Below, in pieces: positions 16,810-24,972 of a stretch of 64,000 nt of DNA (its first letter is position 1; every line of letters starts with the position of its first letter). The DNA is from Streptomyces venezuelae ATCC 10712 (GTDB taxonomy: Bacteria > Actinomycetota > Actinomycetes > Streptomycetales > Streptomycetaceae), in the NCBI RefSeq assembly GCF_008639165.1, contig NZ_CP029197.1:4530001-4594000 (forward strand), in the 5' to 3' direction. A program made the position numbers and the translations under genes. The notes beneath the pieces are model-generated. The model did not search any database. It worked only from the letters and a program-made list of their open reading frames with translations, and was not told the DNA's origin.

Positions 16810-17720
16810 TCAGACCCCCGGGATCTCGCGGGCGCGGAAGGCGTCCCGTACGGCCTTCGCCGCGCCCGACCCGTACATCTTCTCCGCGGTCGCGATCGTC
16901 GTCAGGGCGGCGTCCCGGAAGCTGGTGTCGGGGGCGAAGCCGAACTGGGCGTTCACGATGATCCGGTCGGCGGTTCGGGCGCCGAGCGAGGTGCGGATGT
17001 CGAGGAGCGCCCGGGACCAGATCTCGCCGTCGGCGTGGACCTCGCCCTCCCGGTCCGCGTACGTCTTCGTGCCGTCGATCCGGCGGAGGCAGTGCGGCGC
17101 CTCGCTGTAGCCGGTCGCGTCCCAGTCGGCGACGCAGGCCGCGTCGGCCTTGACCGGCCAGCCGTACTTCCCGGCCGCGTGCGTGCCGACCGCCACGGCC
17201 AGGTAGTCGCCGAAGGCCTCGCCGATCGCGCCGGACTCCGGAGTCGTGCCGAAGCCGGGCACCTGGGCGTGGTGCACGGCGTGCCCGTACTCGTGGACGA
17301 TCACCTCGGCGTCCTCGGCGTCGTCCACCCCGCCCTTGCCATTGGGGTCTCCCCTGCTCGAACGGAGCTGAGAGCTTGGGGAAGGATCTCGGCCTTCTTG
17401 TCGGTGAAGAAGGAGTTGTCGGCGCCCCACTGGTTGATCCGGACCGGCTGCACCCGGTCGTTGGCGCCGGGCAGTTCGGTGCCGAAGCCGAGCCCCTGGA
17501 GGTACTCCTGTGACTCGTTGACCCAGAAGTACGCCATGACCTGCTCGAACTCGTCGTGGGAGCGGTCGTACGCGGTGGCGCCCGCGACCGTGGCGGGCTT
17601 GCCGGTCTCGGACCGCACCGCGGCCCAGCGGCCGGAGAGGCCGCCGCTCGCGTCGAGGTTCCGCAGCGTGACGATGGCCGTGGCGATCGGGCCGCGGGAC
17701 GGGCGGCGACTCATGGACAT
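16810..17720 (-). pseudogene. M4-like zinc metallopeptidase disrupted by a small repeat
   Basis: Two frames together encode a thermolysin-type peptidase fragment. The upstream frame (from ATG 17720 or 17714) reads through AYDRSHDEFEQVMAYFWV to NQWGADNSFFTDKKAEI. The downstream frame continues GKGGVDDAEDAEVIVHEYGHAVHH, with the HExxH zinc motif, GEAFGDYLA and the C-terminal helices to EIPGV. A 44-nt element at 17341-17384 lies exactly at the junction and shifts the frame. The N-terminus is also short for the family and lacks a signal peptide, so the gene may have been truncated first. A ribosome site AGGAGG precedes the 17714 ATG. Confidence 0.75.
17341..17384. repeat. 44-bp interspersed repeat element inside the peptidase gene
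   Basis: On the minus strand the element reads CTTCCCCAAGCTCTCAGC, then TCCGTTCGAGCAGGGGAGA, ending CCCCAAT. Its ends are partly self-complementary (CCCCAAGCTC against GAGCAGGGG). I recognise this as resembling a short palindromic sequence found scattered through Streptomyces genomes; only one copy is present here. It replaces what should be about two codons and causes the frameshift. Confidence 0.65.
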
Positions 17721-17881
17721 CCTCCTGCGATGGGATGCTGCGACGAGATCATTGGCATGCGCTTGACATGCGTGGCGGAGATCTTCGCGTACGGCCGCCC
17801 CTTTGAACACCCCCGCGTCACGGACACCGGAACGTGACCCGGACCACAGTCGTTCACCCGTACGCGCAGTACTCTGGTCGC

Positions 17882-17956
17882 ATGCCTACGCTCGTACGCC
17901 GTCGCCACGTGGACTTCGTCCGCGTCACGAGCATGAGCTGTCGCCGCTCCGCCTGA
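17882..17956 (+). CDS. Cysteine-type leader peptide (24 aa)
   Basis: A short ORF starting ATG 17882 encodes MPTLVRRRHVDFVRVTS followed by MSCRRSA and TGA. The R-R-x-H-V-D-x-x-R-V-x-S-x-x-C-R pattern matches actinobacterial leader peptides (RxHxDLxRxxSxxCxR type) known to precede sulfur and cysteine-related genes, where the cysteine codon near the end is thought to drive attenuation. It lies 124 bp upstream of the oxygenase gene. Confidence 0.7.
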   Translation: MPTLVRRRHVDFVRVTSMSCRRSA

Positions 17957-18080
17957 CCCCCTGGGCCCCATCACCGGCCCCCGGGTCCCTCGTTCAGAGC
18001 CCAAAGCCGATCGGCACCCGTGGCCCCCGCCCCACCCCTGGCGGCCGCCCCGGGCACCCGTAGACCCCGCGGACGCACCC

Positions 18081-19148
18081 ATGACTCGCAGCTCGTACTC
18101 CCCGCAGTCGACCCTCTCCTCCTCCCCGTCGCAGCTCCCCATCGTCGACCTCTCCGCCGCCGACCGCGGCCCCCAGGCCCGGCGGCTGCTGCACGCGCAG
18201 CTCCACTCCGCCGCCCATGACGTCGGGTTCTTCCAGCTCGTCGGGCACGGCGTGACCGAGGCGGAGACCCGGGCCCTGACCTCCGCCATGCACGCGTTCT
18301 TCGCGCTGCCCGAGGCCGACCGGCTCGCCCTCGACAACATCAACTCCCCGCACTTCCGCGGCTACACCCGGATCGGCGACGAGCGCACCGGCGGCGCCCG
18401 CGACTGGCGCGACCAGCTCGACATCGGCGCCGAGCGCCCGGCCCGCGACCCCGGACCCTGGGAAGCCCCGTACTGGTGGCTCGAAGGCCCCAACCAGTGG
18501 CCCGCCGCGCTCCCCGAGCTGCGCACCGCGGCCCTGCACTGGATCGACCGGCTCAGCGCCGTCGCCGAGCGCCTGCTGCACGAGCTGCTCGCCTCGATCG
18601 GCGCGCCCGAGGACTTCTACGACGACATCTTCGGCCCGCGTGCCCACCCGCACCTCAAGCTGGTGCGCTACCCGGGCAGCAGCGGCGACGGCGACGACCA
18701 GGGCGTCGGCGCGCACAAGGACTACGGCTTCCTGACCCTGCTGCTCCAGGACCAGGTGGGCGGGCTCCAGGTGCAGCGCGAGGACGGGAACTTCCACGAC
18801 GTGCCGCCGCTGCCGGGCGCGTTCGTCGTGAACCTCGGGGAGCTGCTCGAGGTGGCGACCAACGGCTATCTGATCGCCACCAACCACCGGGTCGTCTCGC
18901 CGCCGGGGGCCACGGAGCGCTACTCGGTGCCGTTCTTCTACAACCCGCGGCTCGACGCCCGGATCAGCCCGCTGGTCTTCCCGTACGCGCAGAGCGCGCC
19001 CGGCGTCACGGCCGACCCGGCGAACCCGCTGTTCGCCGAGTACGGGCGCAACGAGCTGAAGGGCAAGCTGCGGGCCCACCCGCTGACGACGGCCCGCCAT
19101 CACGCGGACCTGCTCCTCCACCCGGAGACGCAGCCCGCCCTGTCCTAG
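18081..19148 (+). CDS. Isopenicillin-N-synthase-like 2-oxoglutarate/Fe(II) oxygenase
   Basis: The 355-residue protein has the DIOX N-terminal domain (LPIVDLSAA, GFFQLVGHGV) and the jelly-roll iron site H212-x-D214 (AHKDYG) and H269 (TNHRVVSPPG), with R280-x-S282 (RYS) as the 2-oxoglutarate-binding pair. It therefore should be an active dioxygenase of unknown substrate. The cysteine-type leader peptide upstream suggests expression tied to cysteine or sulfur supply. The ATG at 18081 lacks a strong ribosome site; an ATG further in would delete the domain start. Confidence 0.85.
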   Translation: MTRSSYSPQSTLSSSPSQLPIVDLSAADRGPQARRLLHAQLHSAAHDVGFFQLVGHGVTEAETRALTSAMHAFFALPEADRLALDNINSPHFRGYTRIGDERTGGARDWRDQLDIGAERPARDPGPWEAPYWWLEGPNQWPAALPELRTAALHWIDRLSAVAERLLHELLASIGAPEDFYDDIFGPRAHPHLKLVRYPGSSGDGDDQGVGAHKDYGFLTLLLQDQVGGLQVQREDGNFHDVPPLPGAFVVNLGELLEVATNGYLIATNHRVVSPPGATERYSVPFFYNPRLDARISPLVFPYAQSAPGVTADPANPLFAEYGRNELKGKLRAHPLTTARHHADLLLHPETQPALS

Positions 19149-19235
19149 CCCTACAGAGGCCGGGACAGAGGCCGGGACAGAGGCCGGCCCGACAGCGGCC
19201 GACCCGACAGAGGCCGGCCCCACAGCGCCCGGCCG
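19149..19235. repeat. 12/13-bp tandem repeat (GGGACAGAGGCC units)
   Basis: Between the oxygenase and citrate synthase genes, ACAGAGGCCGGG-like units repeat about six times, the first three nearly identical. No gene is present. The converging genes give it a terminal position like the array at 862. Confidence 0.75.
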
Positions 19236-19295
19236 GCCCTGCGCGGCGGCCCCGACTGTGCGGGTCGGGCCGCCGCGGTGCGGGCCGGGGTGGAC

Positions 19296-20396
19296 TCAGC
19301 CGGCGATGTCGGCGTAACCCTCGATCTCGCGGGGGTTCCGCTGGCCCGGGCCCGTGTAGCGGGCCGAGGGGCGCACGAGCCGCCCGGTGCGCTTCTGCTC
19401 CAGGATGTGCGCCGACCAGCCGGCCGTGCGGGCGCAGGTGAACATCGACGTGAACATGTGCGCGGGGACCTCGGCGAAGTCCAGGACGATGGCCGCCCAG
19501 AACTCGACGTTCGTGGCCAGGACCCGGTCGGGGCGCCGGTTGTGCAGCTCTTCGAGGGCGGCCTTCTCCAGCGCGGCGGCCACCTCGTAGCGCGGGGCGT
19601 CCAGTTCCTTGGCCGTACGGCGCAGCACGCGGGCGCGGGGGTCTTCGGCGCGGTAGACGCGGTGGCCGAAGCCCATCAGGCGCTCGCCCTTGTCGAGGGC
19701 CTGCTTCACCCAGGCCGTCGCGTCGCCGGTGCGCTCGATCTCCTCGATCATGCCGAGGACGCGGGAGGGCGCGCCGCCGTGCAGCGGGCCGGACATGGCG
19801 CCGACGGCGCCGGAGAGGGAGGCGGCCACGTCGGCGCCGGTGGAGGCGATGACGCGGGCGGTGAACGTGGAGGCGTTCATGCCGTGTTCGGCGGCGGAGG
19901 TCCAGTAGGCGTCGACGGCCTTGACGTGCTTGGGGTCGGGCTCGCCGCGCCAGCGGATCATGAAGCGTTCGACGACGGACTCGGCCTTGTCGATCTCGCT
20001 CTGCGGGACCATGGGGAGGCCCTGGCCGCGGGCGGACTGGGCGACGTACGAGAGGGCCATGACGGCCGCGCGGGCGAGGTCGTCGCGGGCCTGCTCGGCG
20101 GTGATGTCGAGGAGCGGTTTGAGTCCCCACACGGGGGCGAGCATCGCGAGGGCGGACTGCACGTCGACGCGGATGTCGCCGGAGTGCACGGGGATCGGGA
20201 ACGGCTCGGCGGCGGGCAGGCCGGGGTTGAAGGCGCCGTCGACGAGCAGCCCCCAGACGTTGCCGAAGGAGACGTGGCCGACGAGGTCTTCGATGTCGAC
20301 GCCGCGGTAGCGGAGCGCGCCGCCTTCCTTGTCGGGTTCGGCGATCTCCGTCTCGAACGCGACGACTCCCTCGAGCCCGGGTACGAAGTCGGACAT
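19296..20396 (-). CDS. Citrate synthase (type 2 family)
   Basis: The 366-residue protein condenses oxaloacetate with acetyl-CoA. Active-site histidines are in EHGMNAS and GFGHRVYR. The position normally occupied by the catalytic aspartate (NVDF) reads NVEFW, a glutamate; I recall the same residue in other Streptomyces citrate synthase 2 proteins. Arginines in RPSARYTGP fit the substrate site. It is divergent from pdxH, and the 196-bp gap includes ATCGATGATCGAT at about 20411. It could also act as a methylcitrate synthase; the sequence alone does not decide. Confidence 0.9.
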   Translation of the reverse strand: MSDFVPGLEGVVAFETEIAEPDKEGGALRYRGVDIEDLVGHVSFGNVWGLLVDGAFNPGLPAAEPFPIPVHSGDIRVDVQSALAMLAPVWGLKPLLDITAEQARDDLARAAVMALSYVAQSARGQGLPMVPQSEIDKAESVVERFMIRWRGEPDPKHVKAVDAYWTSAAEHGMNASTFTARVIASTGADVAASLSGAVGAMSGPLHGGAPSRVLGMIEEIERTGDATAWVKQALDKGERLMGFGHRVYRAEDPRARVLRRTAKELDAPRYEVAAALEKAALEELHNRRPDRVLATNVEFWAAIVLDFAEVPAHMFTSMFTCARTAGWSAHILEQKRTGRLVRPSARYTGPGQRNPREIEGYADIAG

Positions 20397-20592
20397 CAGG
20401 CGGCTCCTCTATCGATGATCGATCAACCGTGCGCTGGTCGATGGGGGGATTCAACAGTCGTCCAGCCCCAGAGTCTGTACGGTTCCGATGATGCGGGGAA
20501 GCGTGACATCCGGCACACTGCGCCGATCCGGCGAGTAAGGATTGGCGGCACGCGGTGCCGGGCAGACTGCGGTGCTGCGGCAGGATGGCCCC

Positions 20593-21279
20593 GTGACTGA
20601 TCCCGTGAACGACGCCCTGGATCCCGCCGACATGCGCGAGCAGTACCGCACCACGGAGCTGTCGGCGTCCGACCTCGCGCCCGAGCCGATCGCGCAGTTC
20701 ACCCGCTGGTTCAAGGAGACCGCCGCGAACCCGGCGATCCACGAGCCGAACGCGATGATCGTCTCCACGGCCGGCGCCGACGGCCGCCCCTCCTCCCGCA
20801 CGGTGCTCCTCAAGCACTACGACCGGGCGGGCTTCGTCTTCTTCACCAACTACGACTCGCGCAAGGGCGCGGACCTCGCGGTCAACCCGTACGCCTCGCT
20901 GCTCTTCCCCTGGCACCCGCTGGCCCGCCAGGTCATCGTCACGGGCCGCGCCGAGCGCGTCGGCCGGGACGAGACCGTCGCCTACTTCCGTACCCGCCCG
21001 CACGGCTCCCAGCTCGGCGCCTGGGCCAGCCGGCAGTCCTCGGTGATCGGCTCCCGGGCCGAACTCCTCGCGCGTTACGAGGAGCTGGCCGCCCGGCATC
21101 CCGAGGGCAGCCAGGTGCCGGTGCCGCCGGAGTGGGGCGGCATCCGGGTGGTGCCGGACGCGATCGAGTTCTGGCAGGGGCACGAGAACCGGCTGCACGA
21201 CCGCCTCCGGTACGTCCGCGTGGAGGGCCCCGACGGCGCCGCCGGCGAGACCTGGCGGGTGGAGCGGCTGGCGCCCTGA
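20593..21279 (+). CDS. pdxH: Pyridoxamine 5'-phosphate oxidase
   Basis: The 228-residue protein shows the PNPOx signature set: MREQYRTTELSASDLAPEP, SSRTVLLKHYDRAGFVFFTNYDSRKG, FPWHPLARQVIVTGRAERV, RTRPHGSQLGAWASRQS and the C-terminal EFWQGHENRLHDRLRYVR. It uses FMN to oxidise pyridoxine or pyridoxamine phosphate to PLP, in the cytoplasm. The GTG at 20593 gives the family N-terminus. It is divergent from citrate synthase. Confidence 0.95.
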   Translation: MTDPVNDALDPADMREQYRTTELSASDLAPEPIAQFTRWFKETAANPAIHEPNAMIVSTAGADGRPSSRTVLLKHYDRAGFVFFTNYDSRKGADLAVNPYASLLFPWHPLARQVIVTGRAERVGRDETVAYFRTRPHGSQLGAWASRQSSVIGSRAELLARYEELAARHPEGSQVPVPPEWGGIRVVPDAIEFWQGHENRLHDRLRYVRVEGPDGAAGETWRVERLAP

Positions 21280-21414
21280 CCGGCGCATATGCCGCTGGCG
21301 CGGCCGGATCCGCAGCCGCCTCCGCATTCGTTTCCGCGATGCAACATTTTCGGTGAAGGTGCTGTGCTCTGGGTCACGTTCCAGTTGAATGGCAGCAGCA
21401 TGGGGGGTGCCGGG

Positions 21415-22749
21415 ATGAGTGCTTTCACGGGGTCCGCGAGCGAGACCGCTTCCGTTCCCGGGGCGGGGGCCGATCTGCTGGCCGCACTGCTCGACGGGAT
21501 GGACGCGGCGCTCTGCGCCTTCGACGCCGACGGGACGGTCACGCACTGGAACCGGGAGGCCGAGCGCATCCTCGGCTGGTCCGCCGGTGAGGCCGTCGGA
21601 CGGCACGGCTTCGAGGGCTGGGCCGCCCGCAGCGCCGACGCCCAGGAGACCCTGGGACGCCTGATGGGGGCCATGAAGGGCCCCGGACGCCAGGTCCACG
21701 AACTGGCCCTGCTCCGCAAGGACGGCGGCCGCGTGCTCGTACGGAGCCAGGCCGCCGGGGTGCGCGGCGCGGACGGCACCCCGGCGGGGGTGTACTGCGC
21801 GTTCAGCGAGGTCCACGTGCAGCTCGACCTGGAGCGCTCGGTGGCCCTCAGCGAGGCCCTGTTCGAGGACGCCTCCTGGGGCGTCGTCCTCGTCGACGCC
21901 GACCTGCGCCCCGCCATGGTCAACGGCCACGCGGCCCGCGCCTTCGGAACCGGCCGTACGGCCCTGCTGGGGCGCCCGCTCGGCGATGTCGTCGTGCACG
22001 GCGCGGAGGAACTGGAGGGCGCGCTCCAGCACGTCCTCGCCGAGGGCACGCCCCCCGCGCCCGCCGAGGTGTGGGTGACGCTCCGCACGTCCACGGGGGA
22101 GCGCCGCCGGTGCTGGCGCAGCGGCTTCCTGCGGCTGTCCTCGCCGATGGCGGAGGAGCCCGTGCCGCTGGGTGTCGCCTGGCTCTTCCAGGACGTGACC
22201 GAGGAGCGGCTGGCGGCGCGGGAGGCGGACCGGCTGCGGTTCCGCTGGAGCCAGCTGCACCGGGCTGGCGCGGCGGCGGCGGAGTGCGAGGACCCGGCGG
22301 AGGCGGCCGCGGTGCTGCTGGACTTCGCCCTCGCCGGCTTCGCGGACCACGCCCTCCTCGACCGGGTGGCGGGCGAGCGGCGGCTGACCCGGGCGCTGAC
22401 GACCCCGGTGGGTGCGCCAGGGCCCTCCTCGCCGGTCGTGGGCGGCGGCATCCCGCTGCGGTACGGCCCGCGGCACCCGGCGCTCCAGGCCTGGGACCGG
22501 GTGGGGACCGTACGGGCAAGCGCGGGGCGGACGGCCGAGGTGTGGGCGGAGGCCCACCAGTGGCCCGGGGACGCGGCGCACGCGGTCTGCGTGGCCCTGC
22601 GCTCGCGGGGCCGGACGCTGGGTGTCGTGACGTTCCTGCGGGCCGCCTGCCGGCGGCCGTTCGAGGGCGAGGAGGTGGTCTTCGCGGAGTCGGTGGCGGC
22701 GCGGGTGGCCGCGGCGCTGGACCTGGGGGAGGGCCCGGGCGTGAAGTAG
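21415..22749 (+). CDS. PAS-PAS-GAF sensory protein without visible output domain
   Basis: The 444-residue protein has a first PAS domain (DGMDAALCAFDADGTVTHWNREAERILGW, residues about 20-130), a second (EDASWGVVLVDADLRPAMVN, about 150-260) and a GAF-like C-terminal half ending RRPFEGEEVVFAESVAARVAAAL. No kinase, phosphatase or DNA-binding module is visible, so it may be a partner of another signalling protein. In-frame starts exist at 21400 and 21415; the latter is preceded by GGGGGGTG at a better distance. No functional link to pdxH is evident. Confidence 0.75.
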   Translation: MSAFTGSASETASVPGAGADLLAALLDGMDAALCAFDADGTVTHWNREAERILGWSAGEAVGRHGFEGWAARSADAQETLGRLMGAMKGPGRQVHELALLRKDGGRVLVRSQAAGVRGADGTPAGVYCAFSEVHVQLDLERSVALSEALFEDASWGVVLVDADLRPAMVNGHAARAFGTGRTALLGRPLGDVVVHGAEELEGALQHVLAEGTPPAPAEVWVTLRTSTGERRRCWRSGFLRLSSPMAEEPVPLGVAWLFQDVTEERLAAREADRLRFRWSQLHRAGAAAAECEDPAEAAAVLLDFALAGFADHALLDRVAGERRLTRALTTPVGAPGPSSPVVGGGIPLRYGPRHPALQAWDRVGTVRASAGRTAEVWAEAHQWPGDAAHAVCVALRSRGRTLGVVTFLRAACRRPFEGEEVVFAESVAARVAAALDLGEGPGVK

Positions 22750-22844
22750 GCGCCCGGGGCCTCGTGGCCGGTCGGTGCTCGTGGCCGGTTGGTGCTCGTG
22801 GAAGGTCGGGGCCCGTGCGAGGTCCGGGCCGGGCCCGTCCGAGG

Positions 22845-23612
22845 TCAGTGCTTGTAGAAGATCCGGTCGCCGTACTCCGTCATCACGCGGCCGTTCCACT
22901 CGTGGCCGCCGTCGACGTTGCCGGACCGCAGCAGCGGCGGCTCGATGCCGCGGCGGACCAGGTCCTCGGCCGCGGCGGCCAGGGTGGCCTGCATGAGGGC
23001 GCTGGTGACGACGGTGGAGGCGGGCGCGAAGGGGGCCTCGATGCCCTCGTGGGTGAGTTCGGCGTCGCCGACCGCGATCCGGGAGTCGAGGACGATGTCG
23101 CAGTGGTCCTTGAGGTAGGTCCCCGAGACGTGCCGTGACCTGGTCTCCGTCGCGTACGCCACCGAGGTGACGCCGATGACGGTGAGGCCGAGCGCGCGGG
23201 CGTTCATCGCCATCTCGACGGGCAGGGCGTTGCGCCCGGAGAGGGAGATGATGATCAGTACGTCGCCGGCCGTGGCGGGGGAGGAGTCGAGGACGGCTCC
23301 GGCGAGGCCGTCGACCCGTTCGAGGGCGGAGCCGAGGGTCGCGGGCATGACGTCGACGCCGACGACACCGGGGACGACGAGCAGGTTCATGAGGGCGAGG
23401 CCGCCGGCCCGGTAGACGACGTCCTGGGCGGCGAGGGAGGAGTGGCCCGCGCCGAAGGCGAAGAGCCGGTTGCCGCCCGCGACGGCCTCGGCGATCGCGG
23501 CGCCCGCCGCCGCGATCTCGGCGGAGTCGCCGTCGCGGACCTGCTGGAGCAGGCCGATCGCGGCGTCGAAGAACTGTCCGGCCAGTTTGCTCTCGCCCGC
23601 GCTGTCGCCCAT
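22845..23612 (-). CDS. SIS domain phosphosugar-binding protein (UPF0309)
   Basis: The 255-residue protein contains a SIS fold: FAFGAGHSSLAAQD, a dinucleotide-like loop, and IIISLSGRNALPVEMA for the phosphosugar phosphate. No HTH domain is present, unlike RpiR regulators. The substrate is unknown. The ATG at 23612 has GAAGGAGC upstream. It is divergent from dmdR1, separated by a promoter region with a GTCGCCGTGGT repeat (three units around 23633-23665). Confidence 0.85.
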   Translation of the reverse strand: MGDSAGESKLAGQFFDAAIGLLQQVRDGDSAEIAAAGAAIAEAVAGGNRLFAFGAGHSSLAAQDVVYRAGGLALMNLLVVPGVVGVDVMPATLGSALERVDGLAGAVLDSSPATAGDVLIIISLSGRNALPVEMAMNARALGLTVIGVTSVAYATETRSRHVSGTYLKDHCDIVLDSRIAVGDAELTHEGIEAPFAPASTVVTSALMQATLAAAAEDLVRRGIEPPLLRSGNVDGGHEWNGRVMTEYGDRIFYKH

Positions 23613-23795
23613 TCCAGAAGCTCCTTCTCGTCGCCGTGGTGTCGCCGTGGTGTCGCCGTCGTGTCCTGGTCGCCGATCACGGTGCGGTCTGGACCTTTGC
23701 TCTGTCAATACCGCCTTGGGCCGGTGCGGCCCGGTTGTCGGCGCGATGCGTCAGAATTGGTGGAGGGCCAGCGCACGACTCATCGAGGGGCACGT

Positions 23796-24485
23796 ATGTC
23801 CGGACTGATCGACACAACGGAGATGTACCTCCGCACCATCCTCGAGCTGGAGGAGGAAGGTGTGGTCCCCATGCGTGCCCGGATCGCCGAGCGGCTCGAC
23901 CAGAGCGGGCCGACGGTGAGCCAGACGGTGGCCCGGATGGAGCGGGACGGCCTGGTGGCCGTCGCCAGCGACCGGCACCTGGAGCTCACGGACGAGGGCC
24001 GCCGCCTGGCCACCCGCGTCATGCGCAAGCACCGCCTCGCGGAGTGCCTGCTCGTGGACGTGATCGGGCTGGAGTGGGAGCAGGTGCACGCCGAGGCGTG
24101 TCGCTGGGAGCACGTGATGAGCGAGGCCGTGGAGCGCAGGGTCCTCGAGCTGCTGCGGCACCCGACGGAGTCGCCGTACGGGAACCCGATCCCGGGCCTT
24201 GAGGAGCTGGGCGAGAAGGCGGAGGCGGAGGCCTTCCTCGACGACTCCATGGTGTCCCTGGCGGAGCTGGACGCGAGCGAGGGCAAGACGGTGGTCGTCC
24301 GCCGCATCGGCGAGCCGATCCAGACGGACGCCCAGCTGATGTACACGCTGCGGCGCGCGGGTGTGCAGCCCGGCTCCGTGGTGTCGGTGACGGAGTCCGC
24401 GGGGGGCATTCTCGTGGGCAGCAGCGGCGAGGCGGCCGAGCTGGACGCGGAGGTCGCCTCGCACGTGTTCGTCGCGAAGCGCTGA
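23796..24485 (+). CDS. dmdR1: DtxR-family iron-dependent regulator DmdR1
   Basis: The 229-residue protein has an N-terminal DtxR winged helix (MSGLIDTTEMYLRTILELE, ARIAERLDQSGPTVSQTVARM), the metal-binding dimerisation domain (RKHRLAECLLVDV, ACRWEHVMSEAVERRV, HPTESPYGNPIPG) with the expected Cys/Glu/His ligands, and a C-terminal SH3-like domain. It would repress siderophore genes when iron is sufficient. It closely matches my memory of S. coelicolor DmdR1. The opposite strand is open over the whole gene (23751-24488). Confidence 0.92.
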   Translation: MSGLIDTTEMYLRTILELEEEGVVPMRARIAERLDQSGPTVSQTVARMERDGLVAVASDRHLELTDEGRRLATRVMRKHRLAECLLVDVIGLEWEQVHAEACRWEHVMSEAVERRVLELLRHPTESPYGNPIPGLEELGEKAEAEAFLDDSMVSLAELDASEGKTVVVRRIGEPIQTDAQLMYTLRRAGVQPGSVVSVTESAGGILVGSSGEAAELDAEVASHVFVAKR

Positions 24486-24530
24486 CACCGGCCGGACGCG
24501 AGGCCGGTGACGCCGGCCGTCGGATGACCC

Positions 24531-24571
24531 CGCCGCCCTCTTCCCTTACGGGGAAGGGGGCGGCGTTTTGT
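24531..24571 (+). terminator. Strong intrinsic terminator after dmdR1
   Basis: CGCCGCCCTCTTCCC pairs with GGGGAAGGGGGCGGCG across TTAC with a single wobble, then TTTTGTT. This is one of the few U-tailed terminators in the window, 45 bp beyond the dmdR1 stop. Confidence 0.9.
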
Positions 24572-24720
24572 TGCGCCGCGGGGGCACGCGGCGGCGTGTC
24601 GGTTCGCCGTGCGCCCCGGTTTACGCCGGAATGGCCACGCGCGCGCCCGCGCCGTGCCACGCTGGTACGAGCTGTCCGTCGAGGGGTGGGGTGGGGTCAT
24701 GAAGGCTACGGACGACAGAG

Positions 24721-24748
24721 GGCCCCGGCGCCTTTCGGCGCCGGGGCC
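24721..24748. other. Perfect 12-bp hairpin in a long gene-free gap
   Basis: GGCCCCGGCGCC and GGCGCCGGGGCC flank a TTTC loop. It lies in the 24572-24914 stretch, where I see no convincing gene. A second, weaker inverted repeat (CGGACCG/CGGTCCG) follows near 24799-24824. A short ORF from ATG 24699 runs through both but has no family resemblance. A small RNA or a terminator of an upstream antisense transcript is possible. Confidence 0.5.
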
Positions 24749-24914
24749 TGTCCTCCCCGGTGCTGACCTGGAGCCCCGAGCTCTCAAGGTCACTCCCCTC
24801 GGACCGTTTTCCCCGAGCGGTCCGCCTCCCGTTCAAGATCTCCCCTCGGCAGCGGCCGTCAATCCTTGAGCCCTGTCACTCGAACGAGGGGTGTTGCGCG
24901 GCAGAAGCGCATTT

Positions 24915-24930
24915 TCGAATGCGAGTTCGA
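24915..24930 (+). promoter_or_regulatory. LexA-like box upstream of the alpha/beta hydrolase
   Basis: TCGAATGCGAGTTCGA matches the Gram-positive SOS box CGAACNNNNGTTCG except for one base (T for C in the left arm). It also overlaps a CGCATT/AATGCG hairpin (24908-24923). It lies 43 bp before the hydrolase start, in the promoter zone. Confidence 0.35.
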
Positions 24931-24972
24931 TAGTCTGACGGGGTTCGACGGCAAGAAGAGGGGGTGCCAGGG

